Shown in pieces: positions 17,497-25,553 of a DNA stretch of 32,225 bases. The notes beneath the pieces are model-generated. The model was not told the origin of the DNA. It saw only the letters and a list, made by a program, of their open reading frames with translations, and did not search any database. Origin of the DNA: Spirochaetales bacterium (GTDB taxonomy: Bacteria; Spirochaetota; Spirochaetia; Sphaerochaetales; Sphaerochaetaceae). Numbering within the stretch: position 1 is the first letter of the stretch; each line of letters opens with the position of its first letter. Location: contig JAQYFM010000280.1 in NCBI GenBank assembly GCA_028723145.1, positions 1-32,225 of the forward strand, read 5' to 3'. Both the position numbers and the translations under genes were made by a program.

Positions 17497-19261
17497 TAAA
17501 AGCTAAATCATCTTTTAGAGAATCAATAGGGAGTTCTTCTCGGATCAAAGGAATGTTTACAGTCAATACTCTAGCAATATGAGGATAGATTTTAGCCATT
17601 ACGCCAGTTCCAAGAGGAACTCTTTCTCCTTCAATAATATCTTTAACATGCATTGCCATAAACTTCTTTTCAAAAAGACCTATTACCTCTTCAAAGAAGC
17701 TAAATGTATTATTTGATAAATCATCCTTTAATAGATTAACTGGATCAAAAATAAGCCTTAAATACTCATCATTATTTAATCTTTCAAGAAGCCTTGAAAC
17801 CATCTCTGGAGTATTAATTGTGTGCCTAATTACTGGCTCAATTGCGATAGGTACATCATACTTTCTTGCAATAGGTAAGAGGTGTTCTAGAGCTTCAACA
17901 ACTCTTTCAAATTGTATCTCTCTATTTTCATCACTGCAGTCACTAGTTTCTGTAGCAACACACTTAGCTCCAAGCTCTTTAGCAATTCGAAGCGCTACCT
18001 CAAATTCAGCAATTTGGTTATTCCACTTACTATCATTTAAGGAAGCTATATCGATATAGCAACCAAGAACTGAGATATCTAACCCTTGGTCTTTGATATC
18101 TTCAATATCATCGTAAGTTACCTCTAAATAAGAACGCATGTAAGGAAAACTTTTGTGGATTGCAAGCTGAATAGTTTCTGCGTTGTACTCTTGTAGTTTT
18201 GCTTTTAAATTCATTGGAATTGTTGACCCAAAGTCATGGGCTCTAACACCAACCTTCATAGACCCTCCATTTTTTGTTTTTTGTAGACCTTTAATATATA
18301 AGCGAGGAGGAAATTCTGCAGGAGCAACCTCTTCCTTCTCTGGATTTATCATACCCATTATTAAATTTTTTTTCACAGTATGGCTCTTTCTATAATCACT
18401 TGGGCTAATACCACAAAACTTATGGAAAACTCTATTAAATTGGCTTGTACTCGTAAAACCACATTTTTCAATTATTTCAGAAACAGTATCATCAGAATAA
18501 GCAAGCATTTGAAGTGCATTTCGTATTCTTACAGTTTGTACATAGTTAACAAAATTAATACCTGTAATATCCTTAAAGATATGGGATAGATAAAATGGAC
18601 TAATTGCATGGGTTTCTGCAACAGATTCTAGTGATACATCCTCACTATAATGATGATTTATATAGTCCATTACATAGTAAATCTTTTGTGAATTAGATTC
18701 TATTACCTTATTTTGGTCATAACAGTTTTGATTAATATTTTTATAAATTAACCACAAAAACTCGATAAATGCTGCATAATATGCAACCTGCCAGCGATCT
18801 TGTTTTTGTTTTCCAATTTGGAAGATTTCATTTATTTTACTTACAATTTCAGTTCGAATATTAACAGGAAATCTTATTATTGGTTGCTTTAAAGAAAAGA
18901 TTCCTAGAATTTTATTTAAATCATGCTCTAATCCTGGAATGCCAGCACCAAGATTAAAGTTAATAATTATTCGTTTTTGAGGTAAATTGACCTTAGGATA
19001 TACACTTTTATGGAGTAATCCTGGTTTAAGAAAAACCATATCATAAGCAATTAATTGATTAAATTCCCCATCAACTAGATGAGCTGTTGAGTCCTCTAAT
19101 GGGATAAATATTTCATAAAAGTTATGAAAGTGTTGTATGTTCATATTTACTGGATATGAACGTATATCATAATCAAAATAAATAAATAGAGGATCTATAT
19201 CTCTATTGAACTTAATTTTGAAACCTGGTTTGAAAAATAGAGAATTACTAGCACTATCCAT
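17453..19261 (-). CDS. Fusion of AraC-family regulator (N-terminal cupin-like region plus HTH) and C-terminal sugar-phosphate isomerase/epimerase-like TIM barrel
   Basis: N-part: ...SPFYLSHIFKDITGINFVNYVQTVRIRNALQMLAYSDDTVSEIIEKCGFTSTSQFNRVFHKFCGISPSDYRKS (AraC HTH). C-part: MKVGVRAHDFG...VPIAIEPVIRHTINTPEM...LRLIFDPVNLL...FMAMHVKDI (xylose isomerase-like TIM barrel). Track start 19333 is a TTG; ATG 19261 (MDSASNSLFF) is preferred. Confidence 0.85.
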   Translation of the reverse strand: MDSASNSLFFKPGFKIKFNRDIDPLFIYFDYDIRSYPVNMNIQHFHNFYEIFIPLEDSTAHLVDGEFNQLIAYDMVFLKPGLLHKSVYPKVNLPQKRIIINFNLGAGIPGLEHDLNKILGIFSLKQPIIRFPVNIRTEIVSKINEIFQIGKQKQDRWQVAYYAAFIEFLWLIYKNINQNCYDQNKVIESNSQKIYYVMDYINHHYSEDVSLESVAETHAISPFYLSHIFKDITGINFVNYVQTVRIRNALQMLAYSDDTVSEIIEKCGFTSTSQFNRVFHKFCGISPSDYRKSHTVKKNLIMGMINPEKEEVAPAEFPPRLYIKGLQKTKNGGSMKVGVRAHDFGSTIPMNLKAKLQEYNAETIQLAIHKSFPYMRSYLEVTYDDIEDIKDQGLDISVLGCYIDIASLNDSKWNNQIAEFEVALRIAKELGAKCVATETSDCSDENREIQFERVVEALEHLLPIARKYDVPIAIEPVIRHTINTPEMVSRLLERLNNDEYLRLIFDPVNLLKDDLSNNTFSFFEEVIGLFEKKFMAMHVKDIIEGERVPLGTGVMAKIYPHIARVLTVNIPLIREELPIDSLKDDLAFIRKTFSVQQTEATT

Positions 19262-19281
19262 ACTATAGTGGTATATGGTTT

Positions 19282-19326
19282 TAGCAATAAATGCAACATT
19301 TTTCTTTATTTTTAGCAATAAAAAAG
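19282..19326 (+). promoter_or_regulatory. Pair of direct-repeat operator boxes at the regulator's own promoter
   Basis: TAGCAATAAATGCA (19282-19295, 12/14 match to TCGCAAAAAATGCA) and TAGCAATAAAAAAG (19313-19326), offset 31 bp. Confidence 0.5.
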
Positions 19327-19472
19327 ATGACAAAAATTATTTTTTATTGTTCTGATATCTGGTGATAAACGCTAAATAATCTAAACTAATTAGATTCTTT
19401 TATAAAACAAATTCTTAAAATGTGTAAATAAAATTTCGTAGGCTAAAACTAGTGTTGTTTACTATAATTTTT

Positions 19473-19545
19473 TCGCAAAAAATGCAATACAAAGAGTTAT
19501 TGTTAGCAAGAATAAAGATGAATTTTTCACTAGTGGATATATACT
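19473..19545 (+). promoter_or_regulatory. Operator boxes plus -10 element of the 19563 gene
   Basis: TCGCAAAAAATGCA (19473-19486), TAGCAAGAATAAAG (19504-19517, offset 31 bp), TATACT (19540-19545, offset 67 bp from first box). Confidence 0.6.
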
Positions 19546-19562
19546 GAGTTCGACTGGAGGTA

Positions 19563-22079
19563 ATGATGAATTATCAGAAATTCTCACTTGATCATGGTTA
19601 TATAACAAGATGGCTTGTTTCTGAGGTTAGAAAGCAGGAAGTACATTCCGCTCCTGTTACAATTGACCAAGAACAAAATGTTTGGATTGGTTCTGTTGCA
19701 GCTGCTGAACATGTTAATCCAATTAGAACAGCATTTTTAGAAGATATTAAGAAAAATGGAATAGCTGATCCAGATTTTGAAGATTTCCAACCAGGTGGAA
19801 AGGTAAAGCTTCTCGGTACAACTTTAGGTTTATCTTATAGAGTACCTTTTGGTGATCCTGTTATCGGAAACTCATTTTTCTATTCAACACCACTTTGGAT
19901 AGCTCTTACTGCTGGAACAATTATTTCTTCACCTGACGATAGATGTGTAAAGGTTTTATGTTCTGTTAAAGGTGGTATGTCTCTATATGTAAATGGCAAA
20001 GAGCAGATTTCATTCCGCCCATATGAGAGAAATAATCAAGTTGATAAAGTATTTACTCTTAACCTCAAAAAAGGTGAAAACATTCTTCATGCAGTAATTG
20101 ATGAATTTGCAGAAAGAGATACTGAATGTACTATTGCATTAAGAATTGTAGAAGGTGAAGAGGGCTTAACTCAAATCCTTCCAATGGGTGATAGAGATAC
20201 TGCTTTAATTGATAAAGTTGAGGAAGCAATTAGAACTCTTAGCTTCGAGAAAAATAATTTTACTGAAGGTGATGTAAAAATCTATTGTGCTAATCCTTAT
20301 ACAGATAAGCCTTTTAAAGTTCATTTAAAGGGAGCAACTGAAGAAAATACTTTCTTACAGCTCTACCACGAATGTGATGCAGTTTTTGAAGCAGGAAAGA
20401 ATGAAGCAAATCTTGGACCTGTAGAATCATTCCCTGTTGGTTTTTTAAGATTTAATGTAACAGTTGAAGTTGAAAACTTAGTAATTCACACAATTAGAAC
20501 ATTTGAAAACTTCCCTTATTCTTTCTGTGATAAAGCTGCAAATAGTGTTAAGGAGAGAAAAAACCAAGCTTGGGAGTATCTTGCAAAGTATGGTGAGCAA
20601 AACGCAAATAGAGCAATGGCTCTCTTATTCACTAGAGGAGACAAAAAAGAAATCGATACTATCCTTCGTAGACAAATTGATTTTATCAATAAGAGAAGTG
20701 ACTGTTCAGACTTCTATCTCTCATATTTCCCATTCATGATTAGAAACTTCTCAGACTCTGGATTAATCAGTGAAGAAGTACTTCAAATGATGAAGGATTG
20801 TATTATCAACTTCCGTTACTGGCACGATGAACCAGGTGATGATGCAATGTGGTTCTATAGTGAAAACCATGCATTAATGTTCCATGTTTGTCAGTTAATT
20901 GCTGGTGAGTTATATCCTAATGCAATTTTTACAAATAGTGGTATGACAGGTATCCAGATGCAGGAAAAAGCTCTTGGAATGCTTAAGCCTTGGTTCGAGA
21001 CATTCTTCAAGTGTGGTTTCACAGAGTGGAATAGCCCTCCATATCTTCCAATTGATGCACTTGGCTTTGCATCTTTATATGCACAGACTCAAAATGAAGA
21101 GATGAAGGAGAATGCTAGAAAAGCACTTGATTACATCTTTAAGCTCTTAGCAATTACTTCATTTGATGGTGTATTTAGTACAACAAGTGGAAGAACATAT
21201 CTTAAGGAATTATTTGGTAACCACAGTAACTGTCCTTCATTTATCAACTGGATCGGTTATGGAATTGGTAACCAGAGCCATGCAGGTAAGGGTGTTGTAC
21301 CATTCTGTTTTAGTGATTACGAACCAAAAGAAGAAAACCTTGCACTTCATAAAGTAGAAGAGGGTAAAGCACTTTCTTGGAAGAGTACTCATGGCTACAA
21401 TGGTTATGCTGATATTACAGTTTATAAGACTTCTTCATACCTCCTTTCTGCTGCAAATGATTTTGAAGCAGGTAGAAGAGGCTTCCAAGAGGATGTTGTC
21501 CATGCGGTATTTAGTGCTGATGAGCATGTATTTATTAACCATCCTGGTGAATTTGCTCTCTTTGGACATGCAAGACCATCATACTGGGCTGGAAGTGGTA
21601 CTTTACCAAGAGTAAATCAATACAAAGGTTTTTGCTCAACATTTTATAAGCTTGATGAAAAACATCCTGTTGATTTCACTCATGCTTACTTCCCTGTTAA
21701 GGAGTTTAAGAAAGTATTAGCTAGAGGAAATTGGTATTTCGCTGAGTCAAAGAAGGGTGGTTTAATTGCTATCTATTCTTCAAACGGCATGACATTAACA
21801 ACTGATGGTCCTAATAGCGATAGAGAACTCTTAAGTAACGGTAGATCATGCTTATGGCTCATGAGATGTTCTTCTCTTTATAAGGAAGGTTCATTAGAAG
21901 CATTTGCTGATAAGATTTCAAAGCTTGAAGTAGCTATAAATGATGATGAATGGACCTTTAATGATCCTGAGTATGGCGTTCTTACTGGTGGATTTAAGAA
22001 AACATTATCTGTTAATGGGGTCGCTGAAGTTTATAAAGGTTATGACCCTGTAGGTGAATGCACATTCATTTGTGAATGA
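19563..22079 (+). CDS. Large cytoplasmic protein of unclear family; candidate carbohydrate-active enzyme with beta-sandwich N-part and alpha/alpha-barrel-like middle
   Basis: 838 aa, good SD (GGAGG at 19556-19560). SLDHGYITRWLVSE...VKVLCSVKGGMSLYVNGKEQISFRPYERN...WFYSENHALMFHVCQLIAGELYPN...; no signal peptide; shares promoter architecture with the sugar operon. Confidence 0.65.
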   Translation: MMNYQKFSLDHGYITRWLVSEVRKQEVHSAPVTIDQEQNVWIGSVAAAEHVNPIRTAFLEDIKKNGIADPDFEDFQPGGKVKLLGTTLGLSYRVPFGDPVIGNSFFYSTPLWIALTAGTIISSPDDRCVKVLCSVKGGMSLYVNGKEQISFRPYERNNQVDKVFTLNLKKGENILHAVIDEFAERDTECTIALRIVEGEEGLTQILPMGDRDTALIDKVEEAIRTLSFEKNNFTEGDVKIYCANPYTDKPFKVHLKGATEENTFLQLYHECDAVFEAGKNEANLGPVESFPVGFLRFNVTVEVENLVIHTIRTFENFPYSFCDKAANSVKERKNQAWEYLAKYGEQNANRAMALLFTRGDKKEIDTILRRQIDFINKRSDCSDFYLSYFPFMIRNFSDSGLISEEVLQMMKDCIINFRYWHDEPGDDAMWFYSENHALMFHVCQLIAGELYPNAIFTNSGMTGIQMQEKALGMLKPWFETFFKCGFTEWNSPPYLPIDALGFASLYAQTQNEEMKENARKALDYIFKLLAITSFDGVFSTTSGRTYLKELFGNHSNCPSFINWIGYGIGNQSHAGKGVVPFCFSDYEPKEENLALHKVEEGKALSWKSTHGYNGYADITVYKTSSYLLSAANDFEAGRRGFQEDVVHAVFSADEHVFINHPGEFALFGHARPSYWAGSGTLPRVNQYKGFCSTFYKLDEKHPVDFTHAYFPVKEFKKVLARGNWYFAESKKGGLIAIYSSNGMTLTTDGPNSDRELLSNGRSCLWLMRCSSLYKEGSLEAFADKISKLEVAINDDEWTFNDPEYGVLTGGFKKTLSVNGVAEVYKGYDPVGECTFICE

Positions 22080-22100
22080 TTAATATAGATTATTAAATTA

Positions 22101-22134
22101 AAGCTGGTACCTTTGTTTGGGTATCAGCTTTTTA
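22101..22134. terminator. Terminator between the convergent 838-aa gene and XDH-like operon
   Basis: AAGCTGGTACC (22101-22111) and GGTATCAGCTT (22120-22130), 11-bp stem with one G-T pair, followed by a T run. Confidence 0.8.
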
Positions 22135-22140
22135 TATCAA

Positions 22141-23031
22141 TTACATTGAAAGACTCTTTTGATTTAACTCATCAATCATATTAAGTAGCATGCCTTTAAG
22201 CCTTACCTCTTGTAGCTGGCTAATTTCTCCAAGGTTATCTTTAATATATGTAATAATATATGAAAAGAAGGATGAAATGTGACCTTCATCACAAGGAAAT
22301 TGAAGAGAAGAGAAAATATTATCAATATCACGGCTCTGACAAAAACCTTTGTTAGGAAGTGTTATTATCAATTTACCTAATGAAATATTACTCTGCTCCA
22401 TCTTAGCTACAGCTGCAAGACTTACAGATGTATTTGATTCACTTAAAGGAGATCCTACACAATTAAAATATTGATAATCAAATTGTTGAATAGGAATTCT
22501 TATTCTTGATACTAGAGCATTTGGGGGTAGAGCAAGAGAACCATTTTTATCGTAGATTCTTGATATAGAAAACCACTTTGAGTGCATTCTCTTTTTTAGG
22601 TATCTTACCTCAACATTTGCATCAAGTAACATGAGTGTAGATGCAATAGGAGTTCTAAAAGAAGGTGTACAAAGACAGCCTCCGATAGTAATTCGGTTTC
22701 TAATTAACTTAGTTGCAGTACTATCTAGAGTGTTAATTAAAATCTTAGGAAGAAGTAGTGCTCCAACTGATTGAATTTTACTAAGAGATACCATACTTCC
22801 AAACTCAGCAAATCTATCATTGCGTTGGAAATGCTTTAACTCTTCTATTTTTTGAAGGGAGATAATTTCTACATTTGCAGAAGCAGAAGGATAGAAATTA
22901 GGTTGGCTCATTATATATGTACCACCCGCCCAAAGGAAAGTAATATTGTCTTTGTAGCTAATAATTGTATTTGTATATTCTGCAAGATTTTGTGGCTCAT
23001 GGACATTTGGACTTCTAAGCTCTGCGTACAT
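22141..23031 (-). CDS. FAD-binding subunit of XDH/CO dehydrogenase-type complex (divergent)
   Basis: LWAGGTYIMSQ...VEIISLQKIEEL...FAEFGSMVSLSKIQ...IRNRITIGGCLCTPSFRTPIASTLMLLDANVEVRY resembles the molybdopterin dehydrogenase FAD-binding domain. Confidence 0.8.
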   Translation of the reverse strand: MYAELRSPNVHEPQNLAEYTNTIISYKDNITFLWAGGTYIMSQPNFYPSASANVEIISLQKIEELKHFQRNDRFAEFGSMVSLSKIQSVGALLLPKILINTLDSTATKLIRNRITIGGCLCTPSFRTPIASTLMLLDANVEVRYLKKRMHSKWFSISRIYDKNGSLALPPNALVSRIRIPIQQFDYQYFNCVGSPLSESNTSVSLAAVAKMEQSNISLGKLIITLPNKGFCQSRDIDNIFSSLQFPCDEGHISSFFSYIITYIKDNLGEISQLQEVRLKGMLLNMIDELNQKSLSM

Positions 23032-23509
23032 TTCTCTTTCTCCTGATCACAAGTGCTGCATTTACTATTGCAAGAAAACCTGTTGGGTCTATGCAGTGGC
23101 ATTTTATTAATGAACTTTCTTGTAATACCTCTTGGGTATTGATCGGAAAGTCATTATTTTCATAACGTCTTAAGATATCCTCTATTAGTAGTGTTTGAGA
23201 TGCATAACAATTTTTACAAGGTGAAATACCTGTATTAAAGTATGCTCTTTCAATATCACGGTAGTCACGAGATTTTGAGAAGGAATCGAATGTAATAATA
23301 CTACTATCTTTGAGTGCGAATGCTGGAATTAAGCATGAAAGTACTGCTTTACCATTAAAGAGTACCATACACTTTCCACAATGTTTTCCATTACAGTGGG
23401 TTTTTACAGAGGAGATATCTACACTTTCCATTAATATTAATGAAAGAGGTTTAGTTGAGTTCACTGTAAGTGATAAATCTTTGCCATCAACATTGAATTC
23501 AATTCTCAT
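23015..23509 (-). CDS. [2Fe-2S] iron-sulfur subunit of XDH-type complex
   Basis: First cluster C-x4-C-x2-C-x11-C (CNGKHCGKCMVLFNGKAVLSC); second CKNC...KCHC. 17-bp overlap with the FAD subunit gene. Confidence 0.85.
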   Translation of the reverse strand: MRIEFNVDGKDLSLTVNSTKPLSLILMESVDISSVKTHCNGKHCGKCMVLFNGKAVLSCLIPAFALKDSSIITFDSFSKSRDYRDIERAYFNTGISPCKNCYASQTLLIEDILRRYENNDFPINTQEVLQESSLIKCHCIDPTGFLAIVNAALVIRRKRNVRRA

Positions 23510-23511
23510 CT

Positions 23512-25461
23512 TTATTTCCTCGTTATAGCATTTTGAATCATTACTGCAGAAATAGGTAATGTTACATTTTTAAGTCTAGGAACACACTGTAATACAGAAG
23601 AACTAAATGCAGCTTTAACACAGCCAACAATAGCAGCTGAAATACTTGCAATATTATATGTGTTATCACTTTCAAAGCTAATATTTATTTTAAAAGGTTT
23701 ATTTGGATCTATTGATAATACTGCCCCAGATGTTCTTAAAGCTTCTAAAGCTGCATTATTAATTCTAGACCTTACTTCTTTTTGGTCATATATAGTTGCA
23801 AGACGGGCGTTAATCCAAACCTCTTGGACTACAGGCAAAAATGAAATGTTATCAACTTTAGTTTCAACAATAACAGATACAGTTCCACTTGTTTCAAATT
23901 CACATGGGTTTAACTTATCATCGATATCAACATTTACCGATGTTGGAAGTTGTGCCTTTTTAGCTTTCATTGATAACTTTCTTAAGGCAGGAATTATTTG
24001 TTTTGTAAGTTGACCTAATGATCTTGATAACACATCTGGCCCACTATCTGTTGCAGCAGTATTGTAGTCATAAATTCTTACATCACTATCTCTAAACATC
24101 GTCTCATCATTAATGAGCTGCTTAATAATATCACTAATATTTCCCTTTATAGGAAGAGATGTGTATAGTTCAACTCTGTCGCCTGGACAATAAACTAGTT
24201 GTGCCTTATAGTCTGTCTTTTTTGCAAAGGTTGTTGAAAAGCCAGAAATACCAAAGCCGCCTGCAATACCTATTCCTCTTGTAAATGGAATTAGAGCCAT
24301 AGAACCTCGCTGGCTTTCATAGGAAGACCACTTTCTAGAGAAGTTGCTATCAAGAGCAATTTTCTCGGAAAGCTTAATTTGTGGTGCTAAATCTAGAGAT
24401 GGAAGATAGTCAGTGAATTTTCTTTTATTAGTAGCAAATTGTCTTTTCCAAATTATAGGTGAAATACCTAAAGAAGAAGTAATGTGGTACATCTGTAGTT
24501 CAGATGAGGCAAGTGCATCACTAAAGCCCATATTACCGTAAAATAAAGCAGGAGGATTATTACTACTAATTGTTCTTACTGTAGCCCTAAAGTAACTTAA
24601 TGGATAAGATGGGATTAACCCAGTTAGAGCTTGACGTCTAAATTCACTAGAGGTAAATAAGAAAGCTCCTTCATCTGCTAGGTATACAACCTCTTCTCCA
24701 ACAGGTTTTCCCTCTTCTGTAAGGTATGTAGTGTGTGTAATTGACACAGTAGGAGATGCTGAATATATATTTGTTCTTATTTCAACATTTGCTTTAAGTT
24801 TTAGAGCTGCGTTAGCTACAATACATGCTAATAGGGTTGGCATAATTAAGAACTCATCTTGGTCAGCTGCATAAGGAAGTGGGTGGATAATTACATTTCT
24901 GCTATCACAGCTAATAGAAGAAATAACATTGTCTTTTACCGATTGTGGCCATTGAGTAGGAACGCTTATGTGTAAATTATCATTTTCAAACCAAGCTGAT
25001 ACCTTTACTAAGGTATCATTTTGAGTTAGGCAATAATCATTTCTGTATGTTGATTCAACTTTCTTAAGTGATGAAATATCTGTTTCATATTTATCACCCC
25101 AAAGTAGAGTTTCATCATCTTCTTTTGCACTATCAAAAAGGGTTGCTTCATTACCTAATTCTTCATACTCAATTGTTGTTTCTCTAGCAGCTAGTGATAC
25201 AGCTTCATAGTCGGGCCCAAATATAGCAAGTATTGGTTGACCTTTGAAGGCAACTTCACCCTTTGCAAAGATAGGCATAGTTCCAGAAAATAAAGAAAAT
25301 AAATTCTCACCAAATAAATCGCCTGCACTGATTGTAGTAAATCGCTTATCTAGTGAAGGAAGCTCTATCTTGCTAATTCTAGCTCTATCAACAGAGCTTA
25401 CAATTAGAGTCCCAAAAAAAATACTAACGATGTTTTGACTGTTCTTAACTCGTTCTGCCAT
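23512..25461 (-). CDS. XDH/aldehyde oxidase large (molybdopterin-binding-like) subunit, highly divergent
   Basis: Order and sequence match the family: GEVAFKGQPILAIFGPDYEAVSLAARETTIEYEEL; TAATDSGPDVLSRSLGQ; LSMKAKKAQ. Several cofactor motifs are degenerate. Track start 25479 is TTG; ATG 25461 (MAERVKNSQN) preferred. Confidence 0.75.
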   Translation of the reverse strand: MAERVKNSQNIVSIFFGTLIVSSVDRARISKIELPSLDKRFTTISAGDLFGENLFSLFSGTMPIFAKGEVAFKGQPILAIFGPDYEAVSLAARETTIEYEELGNEATLFDSAKEDDETLLWGDKYETDISSLKKVESTYRNDYCLTQNDTLVKVSAWFENDNLHISVPTQWPQSVKDNVISSISCDSRNVIIHPLPYAADQDEFLIMPTLLACIVANAALKLKANVEIRTNIYSASPTVSITHTTYLTEEGKPVGEEVVYLADEGAFLFTSSEFRRQALTGLIPSYPLSYFRATVRTISSNNPPALFYGNMGFSDALASSELQMYHITSSLGISPIIWKRQFATNKRKFTDYLPSLDLAPQIKLSEKIALDSNFSRKWSSYESQRGSMALIPFTRGIGIAGGFGISGFSTTFAKKTDYKAQLVYCPGDRVELYTSLPIKGNISDIIKQLINDETMFRDSDVRIYDYNTAATDSGPDVLSRSLGQLTKQIIPALRKLSMKAKKAQLPTSVNVDIDDKLNPCEFETSGTVSVIVETKVDNISFLPVVQEVWINARLATIYDQKEVRSRINNAALEALRTSGAVLSIDPNKPFKINISFESDNTYNIASISAAIVGCVKAAFSSSVLQCVPRLKNVTLPISAVMIQNAITRK

Positions 25462-25518
25462 AAGATTAGAATACCACAAAACTTGATTCTTAAAAAGGAA
25501 GAGAGTAATTATGCTTTA

Positions 25519-25547
25519 TTGTTGAGCAATTCTTTTTTTTGTAGAAT
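25519..25547 (+). promoter_or_regulatory. Predicted ligA promoter directly abutting the start codon
   Basis: TTGTTG (25519-25524), 17-bp spacer, TAGAAT (25542-25547), 6 nt, ATG at 25554; no SD. Confidence 0.5.
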
Positions 25548-25553
25548 AAAGCC

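Noticed and set aside
23512-25461. Large XDH-like subunit as a plain pseudogene
   Set aside because: Frame is open over the full length and co-encoded subunits keep their cluster cysteines, so decay alone is not the simplest reading.
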